Positions 41,646-50,678 of a stretch of 64,000 nucleotides of DNA are shown here, piece by piece. The position numbers and the translations under genes were made by a program. The notes under the pieces are model-generated. The model saw only the letters and a list, made by a program, of their open reading frames with translations. It searched no databases and was not told the origin of the DNA. Source of the stretch: Peredibacter starrii (GTDB taxonomy: Bacteria > Bdellovibrionota > Bacteriovoracia > Bacteriovoracales > Bacteriovoracaceae); the NCBI RefSeq assembly GCF_034259205.1, contig NZ_CP139487.1:992001-1056000 (forward strand), written 5' to 3'. The first letter of the stretch is position 1. Every line of letters starts with the position of its first letter.

Positions 41646-42182
41646 ATGGCTAAATGCGAAAAATTTTTGATGGCCGGATTCTCGGGAGCTGGAAAAACCA
41701 GTTTTCTGCGGGAACTTGAGTTTATGGCCCCGGACCTTAGTTGGGAATTTGCGGATCTTGATCAGTTGATTCTTAAAAGTCGGGGAAAAGGCTTGAAGGA
41801 ACTGGCCCAAGTCATCGAGCGAGATGGCTGGGACAAATTTCGTCTTTATGAAAGACAGGAGCTCGAAGGTTGGCTCAAAGAAGAAGGTAAAGGTGTGCTC
41901 GCTTTAGGCGGGGGGACGCTTTCTCCTTTATTATATGATCTGTATAAGACGAGTAGAAAAGTCGGAATAGTTTATCTACATGCTCCATTTGAAGACTGTT
42001 GGGAACGACTTCATCTTGAGAAGGCGGAACCTCGACCTCTGGTTAAAAGAGGGAAGAGTGAATTGCACAGAATTTATGAAGAACGCCAACAAGTTTTCAG
42101 TCAAATTCCCTGGCGAATAGAGAATCCGAAAGGCGCTGATCTCACCGGTCTTGCGAAGGCCTTTTGGGAGAGAGTTTCTTAA
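41646..42182 (+). CDS. aroK: Shikimate kinase
   Basis: Phosphorylates shikimate at the 3-hydroxyl; 178 residues. P-loop GFSGAGKTS (11-19), the DLDQ motif, an arginine in FRLYERQEL, GGGT in LALGGGTLS and the RPLVKRGK lid region are all visible. aroC, further along the same pathway, is at the left edge of the window. An AAGGG site precedes the ATG. It is divergent from yceD. Confidence 0.9.
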   Translation: MAKCEKFLMAGFSGAGKTSFLRELEFMAPDLSWEFADLDQLILKSRGKGLKELAQVIERDGWDKFRLYERQELEGWLKEEGKGVLALGGGTLSPLLYDLYKTSRKVGIVYLHAPFEDCWERLHLEKAEPRPLVKRGKSELHRIYEERQQVFSQIPWRIENPKGADLTGLAKAFWERVS

Positions 42183-42254
42183 GCGTAAGGTTGCCGATCG
42201 GTCCACCCTCGGGATACCATGTTAAAAAGTTTTTCATTAGGTCGGGAGGACCGT

Positions 42255-43691
42255 ATGCAGACCACACTTCAAGGGATTGAACTATCTGTGGCCATTCTGA
42301 TGGATGATTTGGCGTCTGCCAAAGAAATCGCATCTGCGCTTAGACAATCAAATATCTTTGCTCATCATTATCAAAGCCTTGAAGAATTCTGGGGTGCTTG
42401 TTCATTAGAACTTCCTGATCTCGCGATCATCGATGTTACAAAAATGAGTCAGGGTTCGATTCAGTTTAAAACACATCCAAAAGTTGTGGATCGTTCTCTT
42501 GCTTACGCTTTTTATTCAAAAGATTCGACGAAGATGCTCTTATCTTCGACGTTTAACCTTGCGCCGGTGGGTTATCTTCACCACGATATTTCTTTGAATG
42601 CTCAAATTATGAACATTCTTGCCAGACGTAGGGAGACCCTGAAGCTTGCTCGTGACAAGAAAGAGCTTGAGATGCGTCTGCAAAGAATGCAGGCCCGCTC
42701 TCAGCGAATCATCGCCGAAAGATCAGACGCTGAAGAGTTTCGTGCTCACTTTGATTTCATTCGTAATCTTTGCGCTGAAATTGAGACGGAATCAACTCGC
42801 CAGGACTTCACTCGTTGTCTGATTGAAAAGATGGAAGGTTGGGAGGCCGCTCACGGTTATGGTCTCTTTGAATTAAATCAGAACGGACAGAAGCTCATCT
42901 CTCCGGAAATTTCTAAACGTAAGCATCACCCGTTTCCCTCTCTATGGTTGGGACAAGCAAATACTCACGGTATCGAAGAGTTCGCGCAAGACATGGCAAC
43001 TCAAGTGGCCAACGATCTTTTTGATGTAGCACCGGTCATGATTCGCATCTACTCGGGCAGCAATAATCCGGACATGCTTCTTTATGTTTCTTTCACTGAA
43101 GAGCGAATGGTGAACTTTCCTTGGGACGTATTTGAATCCATGCTGAGCTCAAGCCTTCGTCGCCTGAAGCTTTATCAGCAATTGCCTCAGTACGCGAACC
43201 AGTTTCTTCCGATGTGGGAGGCGATGGACAACATGGATCGTATGCAGAAAGAAACGAAAGACGAAGATATGCGAATCATCGCTCTTTCACTTATTCCGCT
43301 GACAAACATCGCGAAGAAACGTGCTCATAATAAATTTTTCTGGTCATCGTTCTTCAACGATTTCTTTTTACAACTTTCAGGTCGCCTACAGAAAACCACT
43401 AAGCTTTCTTTGTTCGGACCTTGGCATGTAGTGTTCTTCGTTCCTCGTGAAAACGTTGAGACCGAAACTCTCATGCTTCAATCTTTCATTAAACAATTCG
43501 GTTACTGGAAGTTTTTTGAAGATAACTCTCAGGTGCTTTCAGAAGAAATGTACCCAACTCTAAAACTTATTCCTGCCTCGTCTGCTCACTACCTTCGAAT
43601 TTTTGAAAGAGAATTTGGAGAGTTGGCAGTTGCCGAAGAAGGTAAACGTCTCATGGCAAATGAGAGGGGCGCTAAGAGGCTATCAATTTAA
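42255..43691 (+). CDS. Pseudo-receiver protein with coiled coil and unknown C-terminal domain
   Basis: A 478-residue cytoplasmic protein. Residues 8-130 follow a receiver-domain pattern: VAILMDDL (acidic pair), LAIIDVTKMS (aspartate at the phosphoacceptor place), AYAFYSKDS, and VGYLHHD where the conserved lysine is replaced. It is probably not phosphorylated normally. Residues about 135-165 form a charged coiled coil (RRRETLKLARDKKELEMRLQ). The remaining 300 residues resemble no domain I know; one stretch (MWEAMDNMDRMQKETKDEDMR ... LFGPWHVVFFVPRE) has a GGDEF-like rhythm without its motif. GGAGG lies five bases before the ATG. It is two bases or so upstream of alr. Confidence 0.7.
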   Translation: MQTTLQGIELSVAILMDDLASAKEIASALRQSNIFAHHYQSLEEFWGACSLELPDLAIIDVTKMSQGSIQFKTHPKVVDRSLAYAFYSKDSTKMLLSSTFNLAPVGYLHHDISLNAQIMNILARRRETLKLARDKKELEMRLQRMQARSQRIIAERSDAEEFRAHFDFIRNLCAEIETESTRQDFTRCLIEKMEGWEAAHGYGLFELNQNGQKLISPEISKRKHHPFPSLWLGQANTHGIEEFAQDMATQVANDLFDVAPVMIRIYSGSNNPDMLLYVSFTEERMVNFPWDVFESMLSSSLRRLKLYQQLPQYANQFLPMWEAMDNMDRMQKETKDEDMRIIALSLIPLTNIAKKRAHNKFFWSSFFNDFFLQLSGRLQKTTKLSLFGPWHVVFFVPRENVETETLMLQSFIKQFGYWKFFEDNSQVLSEEMYPTLKLIPASSAHYLRIFEREFGELAVAEEGKRLMANERGAKRLSI

Positions 43692-43694
43692 TTT

Positions 43695-44807
43695 ATGCGT
43701 CACTCGACTTATCTCGAAGTGAATCTGGGCCACATTGGCTCGAACTTCGAAAAAATACAAGAACTCGCTCCGCGAGCGGAAATTGTTCCGATGGTTAAGT
43801 CCAATGCTTATGGCAATGGCATGGTACCCATCGCCCAGTTTTTAGTTCGTGACTGTGGAGTGAAAAAGCTTGGTTGCGGCACTTTAGCTGAGGCCCTGCA
43901 TATAACGGAAGAATGTCCGGACATGAAGGCCGATCTGATTGTCTATTCCGACACCGAACTTCATGATTCTGATCTTAGACAAGCGTATTTAAATCTCAAT
44001 ATCACACCAGTGCTGGCGCAGCCACGTGACCTGGAGCTGGTACTGAAAGATCCTACTTTTAAGCGCATGCCTTTGATTGTGAAACTTAATACGGGCATGA
44101 ATCGTCTGGGATTTACCTGGGAAGAACTGGAACCATTTGTTCCAAGACTTAAAGAGCGTGGGATTGAGCATTTGATGACTCACTTTGCCCGTTCTTCGGA
44201 TGTTTTAAAACCAGGTGATAAAACTCATCGTCAGATGGATGAGTTCAATAAAGTGAGAACTGCTCTTCTGGAAGCGGGAGTTGAAATCAGAGGAACATCT
44301 GTTTCTAACTCTGGTGCGATTGAGCAGAAATTTGGCGTAGAGGAGACCTTCGTTCGTCCAGGTCTAATGCTTTACGGTCCTCCAAGTGTGACTGATCCCA
44401 TTAGCTGGAACGGGGCCCAGTGCTCGCGTTTAGTGACAAAAGTTCTATCGAGCTTTCATGTAAAGAAAGGTACACCGGTTGGTTATGGCGTGAACGTAAC
44501 TCCGAAGGACGGCTACATGGTAGTTGTTCCGATCGGCTATGGTGACGGGATGTTCACGTATTTCAGCGGAACAAAATTGAATGTGAATGGGTGTGATGGA
44601 TATATCTTTGGTCGCATCAGCATGGATGTTGCTTATATCTTCTTTGATCCGGAAGTTTCTTCAAAAATTAAAGTTGATGATAGAATTGAAATCTGGAACC
44701 ACGACAATCGTGTGATCACAGACATCGCGACACAAAACAAGACAATTGCTTATCAATTGATGTGCGGAATCTCGAGTCGAATCCCACGAATTTATAAAGT
44801 AAAGTAG
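43695..44807 (+). CDS. alr: Alanine racemase
   Basis: PLP enzyme making D-alanine for peptidoglycan; 370 residues. The PLP lysine is in MVKSNAYGNG (K34 by position), with KLNTGMNRLGF in the barrel and the second catalytic tyrosine in GYGVNVTP of the C-terminal domain. The FGRISMD segment is also typical. It lies between the pseudo-receiver gene (3 bases) and mlaE (4 bases), so all are likely on one transcript. Confidence 0.95.
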   Translation: MRHSTYLEVNLGHIGSNFEKIQELAPRAEIVPMVKSNAYGNGMVPIAQFLVRDCGVKKLGCGTLAEALHITEECPDMKADLIVYSDTELHDSDLRQAYLNLNITPVLAQPRDLELVLKDPTFKRMPLIVKLNTGMNRLGFTWEELEPFVPRLKERGIEHLMTHFARSSDVLKPGDKTHRQMDEFNKVRTALLEAGVEIRGTSVSNSGAIEQKFGVEETFVRPGLMLYGPPSVTDPISWNGAQCSRLVTKVLSSFHVKKGTPVGYGVNVTPKDGYMVVVPIGYGDGMFTYFSGTKLNVNGCDGYIFGRISMDVAYIFFDPEVSSKIKVDDRIEIWNHDNRVITDIATQNKTIAYQLMCGISSRIPRIYKVK

Positions 44808-44811
44808 GACC

Positions 44812-45609
44812 ATGAACGTTAAAGCAATAGTAGAAAATCGCATTACTGATGTAGGTCAAAGTGTTATGGACCTGATTCAGGGGTTAGGGGATTTTACTAC
44901 TTTTACCATGAAGACCATTTTTTGGACCTTCAAACCTCCTTTTCGTTTCCGTTTATTGTTTGACCAGATTTATTTCATGGGCAACAAGTCCGTGTTCATT
45001 ATTTTCCTGACTTCAAGTTTTACCGGCGCGGTTTTCGCGTTCCAGATTTACTTGGGGATGAAGGCGATTAATACAGATTCATTCATTGGCCCGATTGTAA
45101 CTATCGCGCTCGCAAAAGAACTTGCTCCGGTGCTTTCGGGATTGGTTGTGGCCGGTCGTTGTGGTGCCGCCATGGCAGCACAAATTGGTAGTATGAAAGT
45201 GACAGAGCAAATCGACGCTTTGGAAGTAATGGGAATTAACAGCTACCAGTATCTCGCAGTTCCACGCATCCTCGGTGCTATGCTGTCGATGCCACTTCTA
45301 TCAGGAATTTTCCTTTTGATTGGTTACTGGGGTTCTTGGCTTATTGGTGTAAAAGTCATTCAAATTGATGAAACTCTTTATACTGCTAAAATTTCGGATT
45401 TCATGAATCTGAGCATGGTGGCAGAAGGTCTGATTAAAGCGACTGTGTTTGGCTACCTCATTGGTATCATCGGAACCTACCAGGGTTTTAATGTTCAGGG
45501 TGGTGCAGAAGGTGTGGGCCGTGGGACCAATATGGCAGTTGTCTGGGGTATGATCACAGTTCTTGTGGTAGACTTCTTCCTCACAAGTTTTCTGGCGAAA
45601 ATCCTATGA
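44812..45609 (+). CDS. mlaE: MlaE-type ABC permease (phospholipid transport)
   Basis: A 265-residue inner-membrane permease of the MlaE family, which moves phospholipids between the inner membrane and MCE-protein carriers. Landmarks: FPGxAF-like region replaced by SSFTGAVFAFQIYLG, GPIVTIALAKELAPVLSGLVVAGR, MKVTEQIDALEVMGINSYQYL and PRILGAMLSMPLL, all typical. It overlaps mlaF by four bases (ATGA). Confidence 0.93.
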   Translation: MNVKAIVENRITDVGQSVMDLIQGLGDFTTFTMKTIFWTFKPPFRFRLLFDQIYFMGNKSVFIIFLTSSFTGAVFAFQIYLGMKAINTDSFIGPIVTIALAKELAPVLSGLVVAGRCGAAMAAQIGSMKVTEQIDALEVMGINSYQYLAVPRILGAMLSMPLLSGIFLLIGYWGSWLIGVKVIQIDETLYTAKISDFMNLSMVAEGLIKATVFGYLIGIIGTYQGFNVQGGAEGVGRGTNMAVVWGMITVLVVDFFLTSFLAKIL

Positions 45610-46361
45610 GCGAATTCAGCGGCGAATATTCAGTCGAGTTTAAAGGACTCACAAAAAAGTTTGGTGATAGCACCATTTTGTACAATCTGAATTTCGGTAT
45701 TCATCGTGGCAAAATAACGACTATCTTGGGATTCTCAGGAGCTGGGAAAACTACACTGATGAAACACATCCTGGGTCTGGTTGATCCGACTGAGGGTGAT
45801 GTTGTAGTACTTGGAACGGCGATTAATAAGTTAGGGGAGCTTGATCTCCGCGAGTTTCGCCGAAACTTCGGCATGGTTTTCCAGTATGCGGCGCTATTCG
45901 ACTTCCTTTCGTCCTATGAGAATGTGGCGTTTCCTCTGCGCGAGTTTACTAAAATGAACGAAGAAGAAATCAGAACAAAGGTCATGGGCCTTTTAGAATC
46001 AGTAGGGATTAGTCCCGAGGCCGCCAAACGACTTCCGTCGGAATTATCCGGAGGGATGAGAAAAAGAGTGGGTCTGGCGAGAGGCCTTGCCTTAGATCCT
46101 CACATTATGCTATATGATGAGCCGACTTCGGGTCTTGACCCGATCACAACACACGTTGTGTACGATTTGATGAGAGATACTCATCGTCGTAATGAACATA
46201 GAGGCTTTACTTCCATTATTATTTCACATGATATTCATGCCACACTTAAATACTCAGACTATATTGTCTTTATGGAAAAGGGACGCGTAGTTGAGCATTT
46301 GGATGTGGAATCATTCAAGAAATCGGAAAATCCGGTCATTCGAAGATTCCTTGAGTTATAA
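45606..46361 (+). CDS. mlaF: MlaF-type ABC ATPase (phospholipid transport)
   Basis: A 251-residue ATPase partner of MlaE. Walker A GFSGAGKTT, signature LSGGMRKRVGLARGLAL, Walker B HIMLYDEPTSGLDP and the switch histidine in IISHDIHA. The SGGMRKR form is diagnostic for the Mla/MCE ATPases. It is followed by the MCE gene after 71 bases. Confidence 0.94.
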   Translation: MSEFSGEYSVEFKGLTKKFGDSTILYNLNFGIHRGKITTILGFSGAGKTTLMKHILGLVDPTEGDVVVLGTAINKLGELDLREFRRNFGMVFQYAALFDFLSSYENVAFPLREFTKMNEEEIRTKVMGLLESVGISPEAAKRLPSELSGGMRKRVGLARGLALDPHIMLYDEPTSGLDPITTHVVYDLMRDTHRRNEHRGFTSIIISHDIHATLKYSDYIVFMEKGRVVEHLDVESFKKSENPVIRRFLEL

Positions 46362-46432
46362 CCGGAATCGATTATCATCTTTAGTAATAACCGATAGTAA
46401 GTGTTATTGAATTTTGATGGAGTAAAATTCCT

Positions 46433-47812
46433 TTGAATCCACTGAAAGTAGGACTTCTCACATTGGCGGCAATGGCCAGTGTAGTGGTAATGTCATTAAA
46501 AATTACGCAGAACCAATCCGGTTTTGGTAAGCACGTCACATATAAAACTCTCGTAAAAGATGCATCTGGTATTTTTGAAAAGACTCCCATTAAAGTCGCG
46601 GGGATTAATGCTGGTAAAATTAAGAGCATTGAACTTGCAGGCCGTGATGCTTTGATCACTTTCGAGATCCAGGAAAAAGTCAGAGTCACTCCAAACGCGA
46701 AATTGAAAATTAAAAGCGTGGGACTTCTTGGTGATAAATTCATTGATATCGACCTGGGAGCTGAAACGGACAAGCGTCTTGAAGAAGGTTCTTTCATTTC
46801 AACGGAAGGCGGTGAAGGTTTTGACAGTCTGGCCAAAGACGCTTCCGCAGTACTTAAAGATGTAAAAGAAATCACTGCTGGAATTAAAGAGGCCTTAAGA
46901 GATGATGAAGGCCGCAACGTGGTCAAGCAAATCGTTGAAAACATCAATGAAGTGACTGCCAGCTTAAGAAGAATTACTGATAATAATGAAGAGAAAGTGA
47001 ACAAGATCATTGATGATATTGAACAGCTTTCTTCACAACTTGCTCACGAAACTGACCGTTATCAAAAAGATTCTTTGATGGCCGATCTTTCAAAAATCGG
47101 ACCTATCCTGGATAAAGTAGATGCCACGGTTTCAGATCTTCGAGTTATCGTTGCTGACGTAAAAGATGGTAAGGGTACTGTTGGTAAACTTCTTCGTGAT
47201 GATGCGGTAGTGGATCAAGTATCACAGACCCTTTCTTCAGTTAACCGTCTTGTGAACCGTATTAACAACATTGAAGCGGACATTGGTCTTTCAACAGGTG
47301 CCAACACTCGTACGGGATCTGATACTCGTTTCGATCTTGATATTTACCCGGCACCTGAGCGTTTCTTCCGTCTTGGTATCGTAACCAACGATTTTGGACC
47401 TCAGTCGGAAAAAGAAACGGACACCTTCACATCAACGAACGGTGGACCTGAAACAAAAACAAGTGTTCGTAAAATCAACAAAGACGACTTCAAATTCAAC
47501 TTCCAGATTGGTCGACGCATTCAACGCTTCGGTCTTCGTGCAGGTTTGATCGAGTCGACGGGTGGTGTTGGTGTGGATTACTTCTTCCCGGATTGGGGCA
47601 TCAGGACGGGGATGGAGTTGTTTGACTACCAGAAAGACGCGGGACCAAATCTTCGTCTAATGGGTGAGTTCAAAATCTGGAACGTGCTATTTGCGCGTGT
47701 TGCAGGTGAAGATTTGATTTCTAAAGATGGCAAACAGAGTGCTACGATCTCAATGGGTCTACGCTTTAGTGACCAGGATCTAGCGGCATTAATTGGTATT
47801 TTCGCAAGATAA
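46433..47812 (+). CDS. mlaD: MCE-domain lipid carrier (MlaD-type) with large C-terminal domain
   Basis: A 459-residue protein. The N-terminal helix (PLKVGLLTLAAMASVVVMSL) anchors it in the inner membrane, and the single MCE domain spans about 32-120 (LVKDASGIFEKTPIKVAGI, VGLLGDKFIDIDLG). A long amphipathic helical region (135-280) leads to a 170-residue beta-rich C-terminal domain (RFDLDIYPAPERFFRLGIV ... GGVGVDYFF ... LMGEFKIWNVLFARVAG), longer than E. coli MlaD. It starts with TTG at 46433, after a GGAG site; the nearest ATG upstream (46417) runs into a stop at once. Confidence 0.88.
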   Translation: MNPLKVGLLTLAAMASVVVMSLKITQNQSGFGKHVTYKTLVKDASGIFEKTPIKVAGINAGKIKSIELAGRDALITFEIQEKVRVTPNAKLKIKSVGLLGDKFIDIDLGAETDKRLEEGSFISTEGGEGFDSLAKDASAVLKDVKEITAGIKEALRDDEGRNVVKQIVENINEVTASLRRITDNNEEKVNKIIDDIEQLSSQLAHETDRYQKDSLMADLSKIGPILDKVDATVSDLRVIVADVKDGKGTVGKLLRDDAVVDQVSQTLSSVNRLVNRINNIEADIGLSTGANTRTGSDTRFDLDIYPAPERFFRLGIVTNDFGPQSEKETDTFTSTNGGPETKTSVRKINKDDFKFNFQIGRRIQRFGLRAGLIESTGGVGVDYFFPDWGIRTGMELFDYQKDAGPNLRLMGEFKIWNVLFARVAGEDLISKDGKQSATISMGLRFSDQDLAALIGIFAR

Positions 47813-47813
47813 T

Positions 47814-49574
47814 ATGGATAAAAACTGGCTGATTAGAACAAAATCGAATCATATCTTGGGACCCATCTCAAAAGAGAAGGTTCTCGAGCTATATAAAAAT
47901 GGTTCAATCAAGCCGGATGATGAAGTGTGCTCTGGTAACGGTTTTTGGTTCTTTATTCGTGAAGAAGAGATGGTTACAAAATACCTGAATGGAAATGAAG
48001 TTCAGACTTTCAATCCTATCTCTGAGGCCAAGGACGTACTGACACATGGGCAGACTCCTGGCCCTGAAACTGATGACATAACTTTAGTTGGTGGAATTAA
48101 TTTATCGATGCTGAACAAGGAAGAGACGGCCGTCCCTCCAGTTCCTGACCTGCCACCACCTGCACACAAATCACAATTCTCTTCTCCGAAAGAAACAGGG
48201 TCTCAGGATCCTAAAAAAAAAAATAACTCCAAAATGAGGGCAAAGGGTGTGCCATCAAGGCCACTCAAGAAGCAAGGCTATCTCCGATATTTAGGAATTA
48301 TTGGCTTCATTGTTCTCTTTCTCCTGATCTATTTTCGTAAAACCATCATTCGCTCACTCTTTGAAGGTGAGATGACATTCTCGGCACCGGCCCTGATTCA
48401 CTCAGCTCATGCTCAGGCGGATGAAACTCCGAGCGAAAAAAAAAAGCTTCTGGAGGCCTCCATCTCAATTGAGAAGGTGAGTTTCAAACCTGTCATTGGC
48501 CTTAATGGTTTTGTGGTGACGAGTTCCTTTGATATTGAGGAAATCACCTGTGAAGATTTTAAGACCGACATTTATCAATTAGGCGTTATCCTTCATCCAC
48601 CTGAAGTGCTGAATGAGAAATTCCTGATCCGTTTAAGAGACTGTGTGGTGAAGCTTTCAGACACTCATCCCTTAAAGCGCTGGCTGAAGTGGGTGTCTAA
48701 GTCAAAACCACTCGATGCTAAAGATCAGAAGAAGCAAACCTTTCTCAATGAAATTATTAATACCAGCTTCAATCTCATCACAGACACCAAAGTCAAAAAT
48801 CAGATCATCGATTTATTAGATGAAGTTCCTGAGGACACAATGCCGGAGCAGGTCCTGCGTTCTTATCTTTATTTGATGATCGGAAACATCACTCGTTCGG
48901 ACAATATCCTGAGAAGCATTGTGAACACCACTCCACGTGTGAATTGGGAGAAGCGTCCTCAAGTTGAAAGTTTTTATCACCGAATTGCGGGCCTGCAGTT
49001 CGGACAAATTTTTAAAAAATTCGCCAAGCATCCGGCGGATCGAAGATCATTCGAATTGTTTGGAATGTATATCACGAGTTTTTACAATGAAGAGGGCCTC
49101 GTGAACATGGCAAAAGACATCGACGTGAGTGAACTCGAAGAGAAAATTGGTCTTCGTTATATTGAAGAACTGGCCCCTTCGTTTGTTCATTATTTGCGCT
49201 TAAAAGAAGTCAGTGAGACCGTAAGAGTGAAGCGTCTTAGAAATATTCAAAAGTTTCCTTTGAATGAGCAGGCCTATTGGATCTGGCCTTTTCTTGATAT
49301 CAATCCGCTTATTTCAGACAGCATGAATCCTGAAATCGAAAGAATTGAGAAGGAAGATCAGCTGTGGTTTATCTATCTGATGGACAATGAAAAGCTTGCG
49401 GATGTTTTCTCCAAGAAGACTGGTAAGAGTTTTCTTCCCGGAAGAAGACCATATCTAAAATCGAACCTCACAACTCCTCCGGGCTTTATGATGAGTCTTT
49501 ATAAGTTAATCGAGCTAGGGGACATTAACCCTGAACTCGTTCAGACCACGATTAACTTCATTGCTCATGAGTGA
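47814..49574 (+). CDS. GYF_2-domain, single-TM protein linked to the Mla operon
   Basis: A 586-residue protein. Residues 3-60 are a GYF_2/DUF4339-like domain (WLIRTKSNHILGPISKEKVLELYKNG). A proline-rich, disordered linker follows (about 70-150, with PPVPDLPPPA). There is one transmembrane helix (159-174) and a helical extracytoplasmic part of about 410 residues. Two long A tracts lie in the gene: 11 A at 48213-48223 and 10 A at about 48436-48445. They could cause slippage. The ATG comes one base after the mlaD stop. Function is unknown; position suggests a link to lipid transport. Confidence 0.75.
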   Translation: MDKNWLIRTKSNHILGPISKEKVLELYKNGSIKPDDEVCSGNGFWFFIREEEMVTKYLNGNEVQTFNPISEAKDVLTHGQTPGPETDDITLVGGINLSMLNKEETAVPPVPDLPPPAHKSQFSSPKETGSQDPKKKNNSKMRAKGVPSRPLKKQGYLRYLGIIGFIVLFLLIYFRKTIIRSLFEGEMTFSAPALIHSAHAQADETPSEKKKLLEASISIEKVSFKPVIGLNGFVVTSSFDIEEITCEDFKTDIYQLGVILHPPEVLNEKFLIRLRDCVVKLSDTHPLKRWLKWVSKSKPLDAKDQKKQTFLNEIINTSFNLITDTKVKNQIIDLLDEVPEDTMPEQVLRSYLYLMIGNITRSDNILRSIVNTTPRVNWEKRPQVESFYHRIAGLQFGQIFKKFAKHPADRRSFELFGMYITSFYNEEGLVNMAKDIDVSELEEKIGLRYIEELAPSFVHYLRLKEVSETVRVKRLRNIQKFPLNEQAYWIWPFLDINPLISDSMNPEIERIEKEDQLWFIYLMDNEKLADVFSKKTGKSFLPGRRPYLKSNLTTPPGFMMSLYKLIELGDINPELVQTTINFIAHE

Positions 49575-50163
49575 TTATCTGCAACCAGGCTTCTATCGGT
49601 TCAATCAAGACTCACTCTTTCTCGTAAATTGGATTGCTCATAAGCTGCAAACTGCCTCGCACGTCCTTGATCTGGGTGCCGGCTCGGGAGTCATAGGAAT
49701 TGAAGTTTCAAATCGACTGAATCCGCAAAGTCTGACTTTGGTCGAGCTTCAAAAAGAATTTCTTTCTTACTTGGAAACGAACTCCAGAGATCAGAAAAAA
49801 GCTCATTACGATATAGAAATTGTTAACGCTTCCTTTGGAGAGTTTAAGACTGATAAAAAATTCGATCTGATTGTTTCCAACCCTCCGTACTATTTACCTG
49901 GCCGCGGAGAGGCCTCTCAAGATGTAAAAAAAGGCATGGCCCGTTCATTTATCGTTGATGGTTGGGCGGTTCTTCTTCAAAGAATCGAAGAGCTACTAAC
50001 TTCAGAAGGCAGGGCCTTTATCGTGATTAAGAACGATAAATCCATTTTGTCTCATCTTCGCAAAGAGGTAAGGGGACTTAATGTAACTGAGTTTATAGAA
50101 AAGGATCTGGTGGTTCTGGAACTAGCGAGACTGCATGAAGATCGACATCATGAGCTCTCTTAG
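49567..50163 (+). CDS. N6-adenine-type methyltransferase, TrmN6-like
   Basis: A 198-residue class I methyltransferase. SAM-binding VLDLGAGSGVIGIEV (about 34-48) and the catalytic SNPPYYLPG match enzymes that methylate amino groups of adenine, such as the tRNA1(Val) A37 N6-methyltransferase (TrmN6/YfiC), which also has this size. It overlaps the preceding gene by eight bases and the convergent DciA-like gene by 42 bases. Confidence 0.8.
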   Translation: MSDYLQPGFYRFNQDSLFLVNWIAHKLQTASHVLDLGAGSGVIGIEVSNRLNPQSLTLVELQKEFLSYLETNSRDQKKAHYDIEIVNASFGEFKTDKKFDLIVSNPPYYLPGRGEASQDVKKGMARSFIVDGWAVLLQRIEELLTSEGRAFIVIKNDKSILSHLRKEVRGLNVTEFIEKDLVVLELARLHEDRHHELS

Positions 50164-50625
50164 TTCTTTCTCTTCAATATCACCAAATAAGCGATCGGCC
50201 TCAAGCTTCAAAACTTTATAACGTGGATCCTGAGGATGAAGTTTAGGCACCGCTGGTTTCTTGGCCTCTTCGGCCTGCTTCTGTTGGAAGAAGTTTTCCT
50301 GCGTTTGGAAATTTAATTTTTTGATCACAGGTTTCAGCGCAGGGAAAAGCACAAAAATTTTCTGCTTCAGCTCTTCTGAAAGATACGAAATATTATGTGA
50401 GTAGCTTGCGTGTGTCGTAACGATGATGAGTGAATCGCCCTTAATCTTCAAAGGCGAAGTCACTTTGGCAAAAGCAGGACCGATGATTTCAGGCCACTTT
50501 TTTACCAATTCCAGAAAGTCGAAGGTCTGGTAGAAAGAGTGCATGTTGTCTCGCTTCAAGTCATGCGAGTCAAAACGCTCTAAATCCTTGTAATTAAGAC
50601 CTTTAAAATCGATTTTTTTAAACAT
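50122..50625 (-). CDS. DUF721 (DciA-like) protein
   Basis: A 167-residue protein with the DUF721 core: FDFLELVKKWPEIIGPAFAKVTSPLKIK, cited in part, then DSLIIVTTHASYSHNISYLSEELKQK. In DciA this domain helps load the replicative helicase DnaB. A basic, proline-bearing C-terminal tail (about 115-167) follows. It is alone on the minus strand between plus-strand genes; its 3' 42 bases overlap the methyltransferase gene. Next to it lies holA, another replication gene. Confidence 0.8.
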   Translation of the reverse strand: MFKKIDFKGLNYKDLERFDSHDLKRDNMHSFYQTFDFLELVKKWPEIIGPAFAKVTSPLKIKGDSLIIVTTHASYSHNISYLSEELKQKIFVLFPALKPVIKKLNFQTQENFFQQKQAEEAKKPAVPKLHPQDPRYKVLKLEADRLFGDIEEKELRELMMSIFMQSR

Positions 50626-50678
50626 GTTCTTTAATGACTAACCTAGCTCTTCCCTCTTGTCCATGATATAGAATTATT

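Noticed and set aside
46381-47010. 209-residue minus-strand open frame over mlaD
   Set aside because: Antisense to a confirmed MCE domain; serine/leucine-rich shadow without ribosome-binding site.
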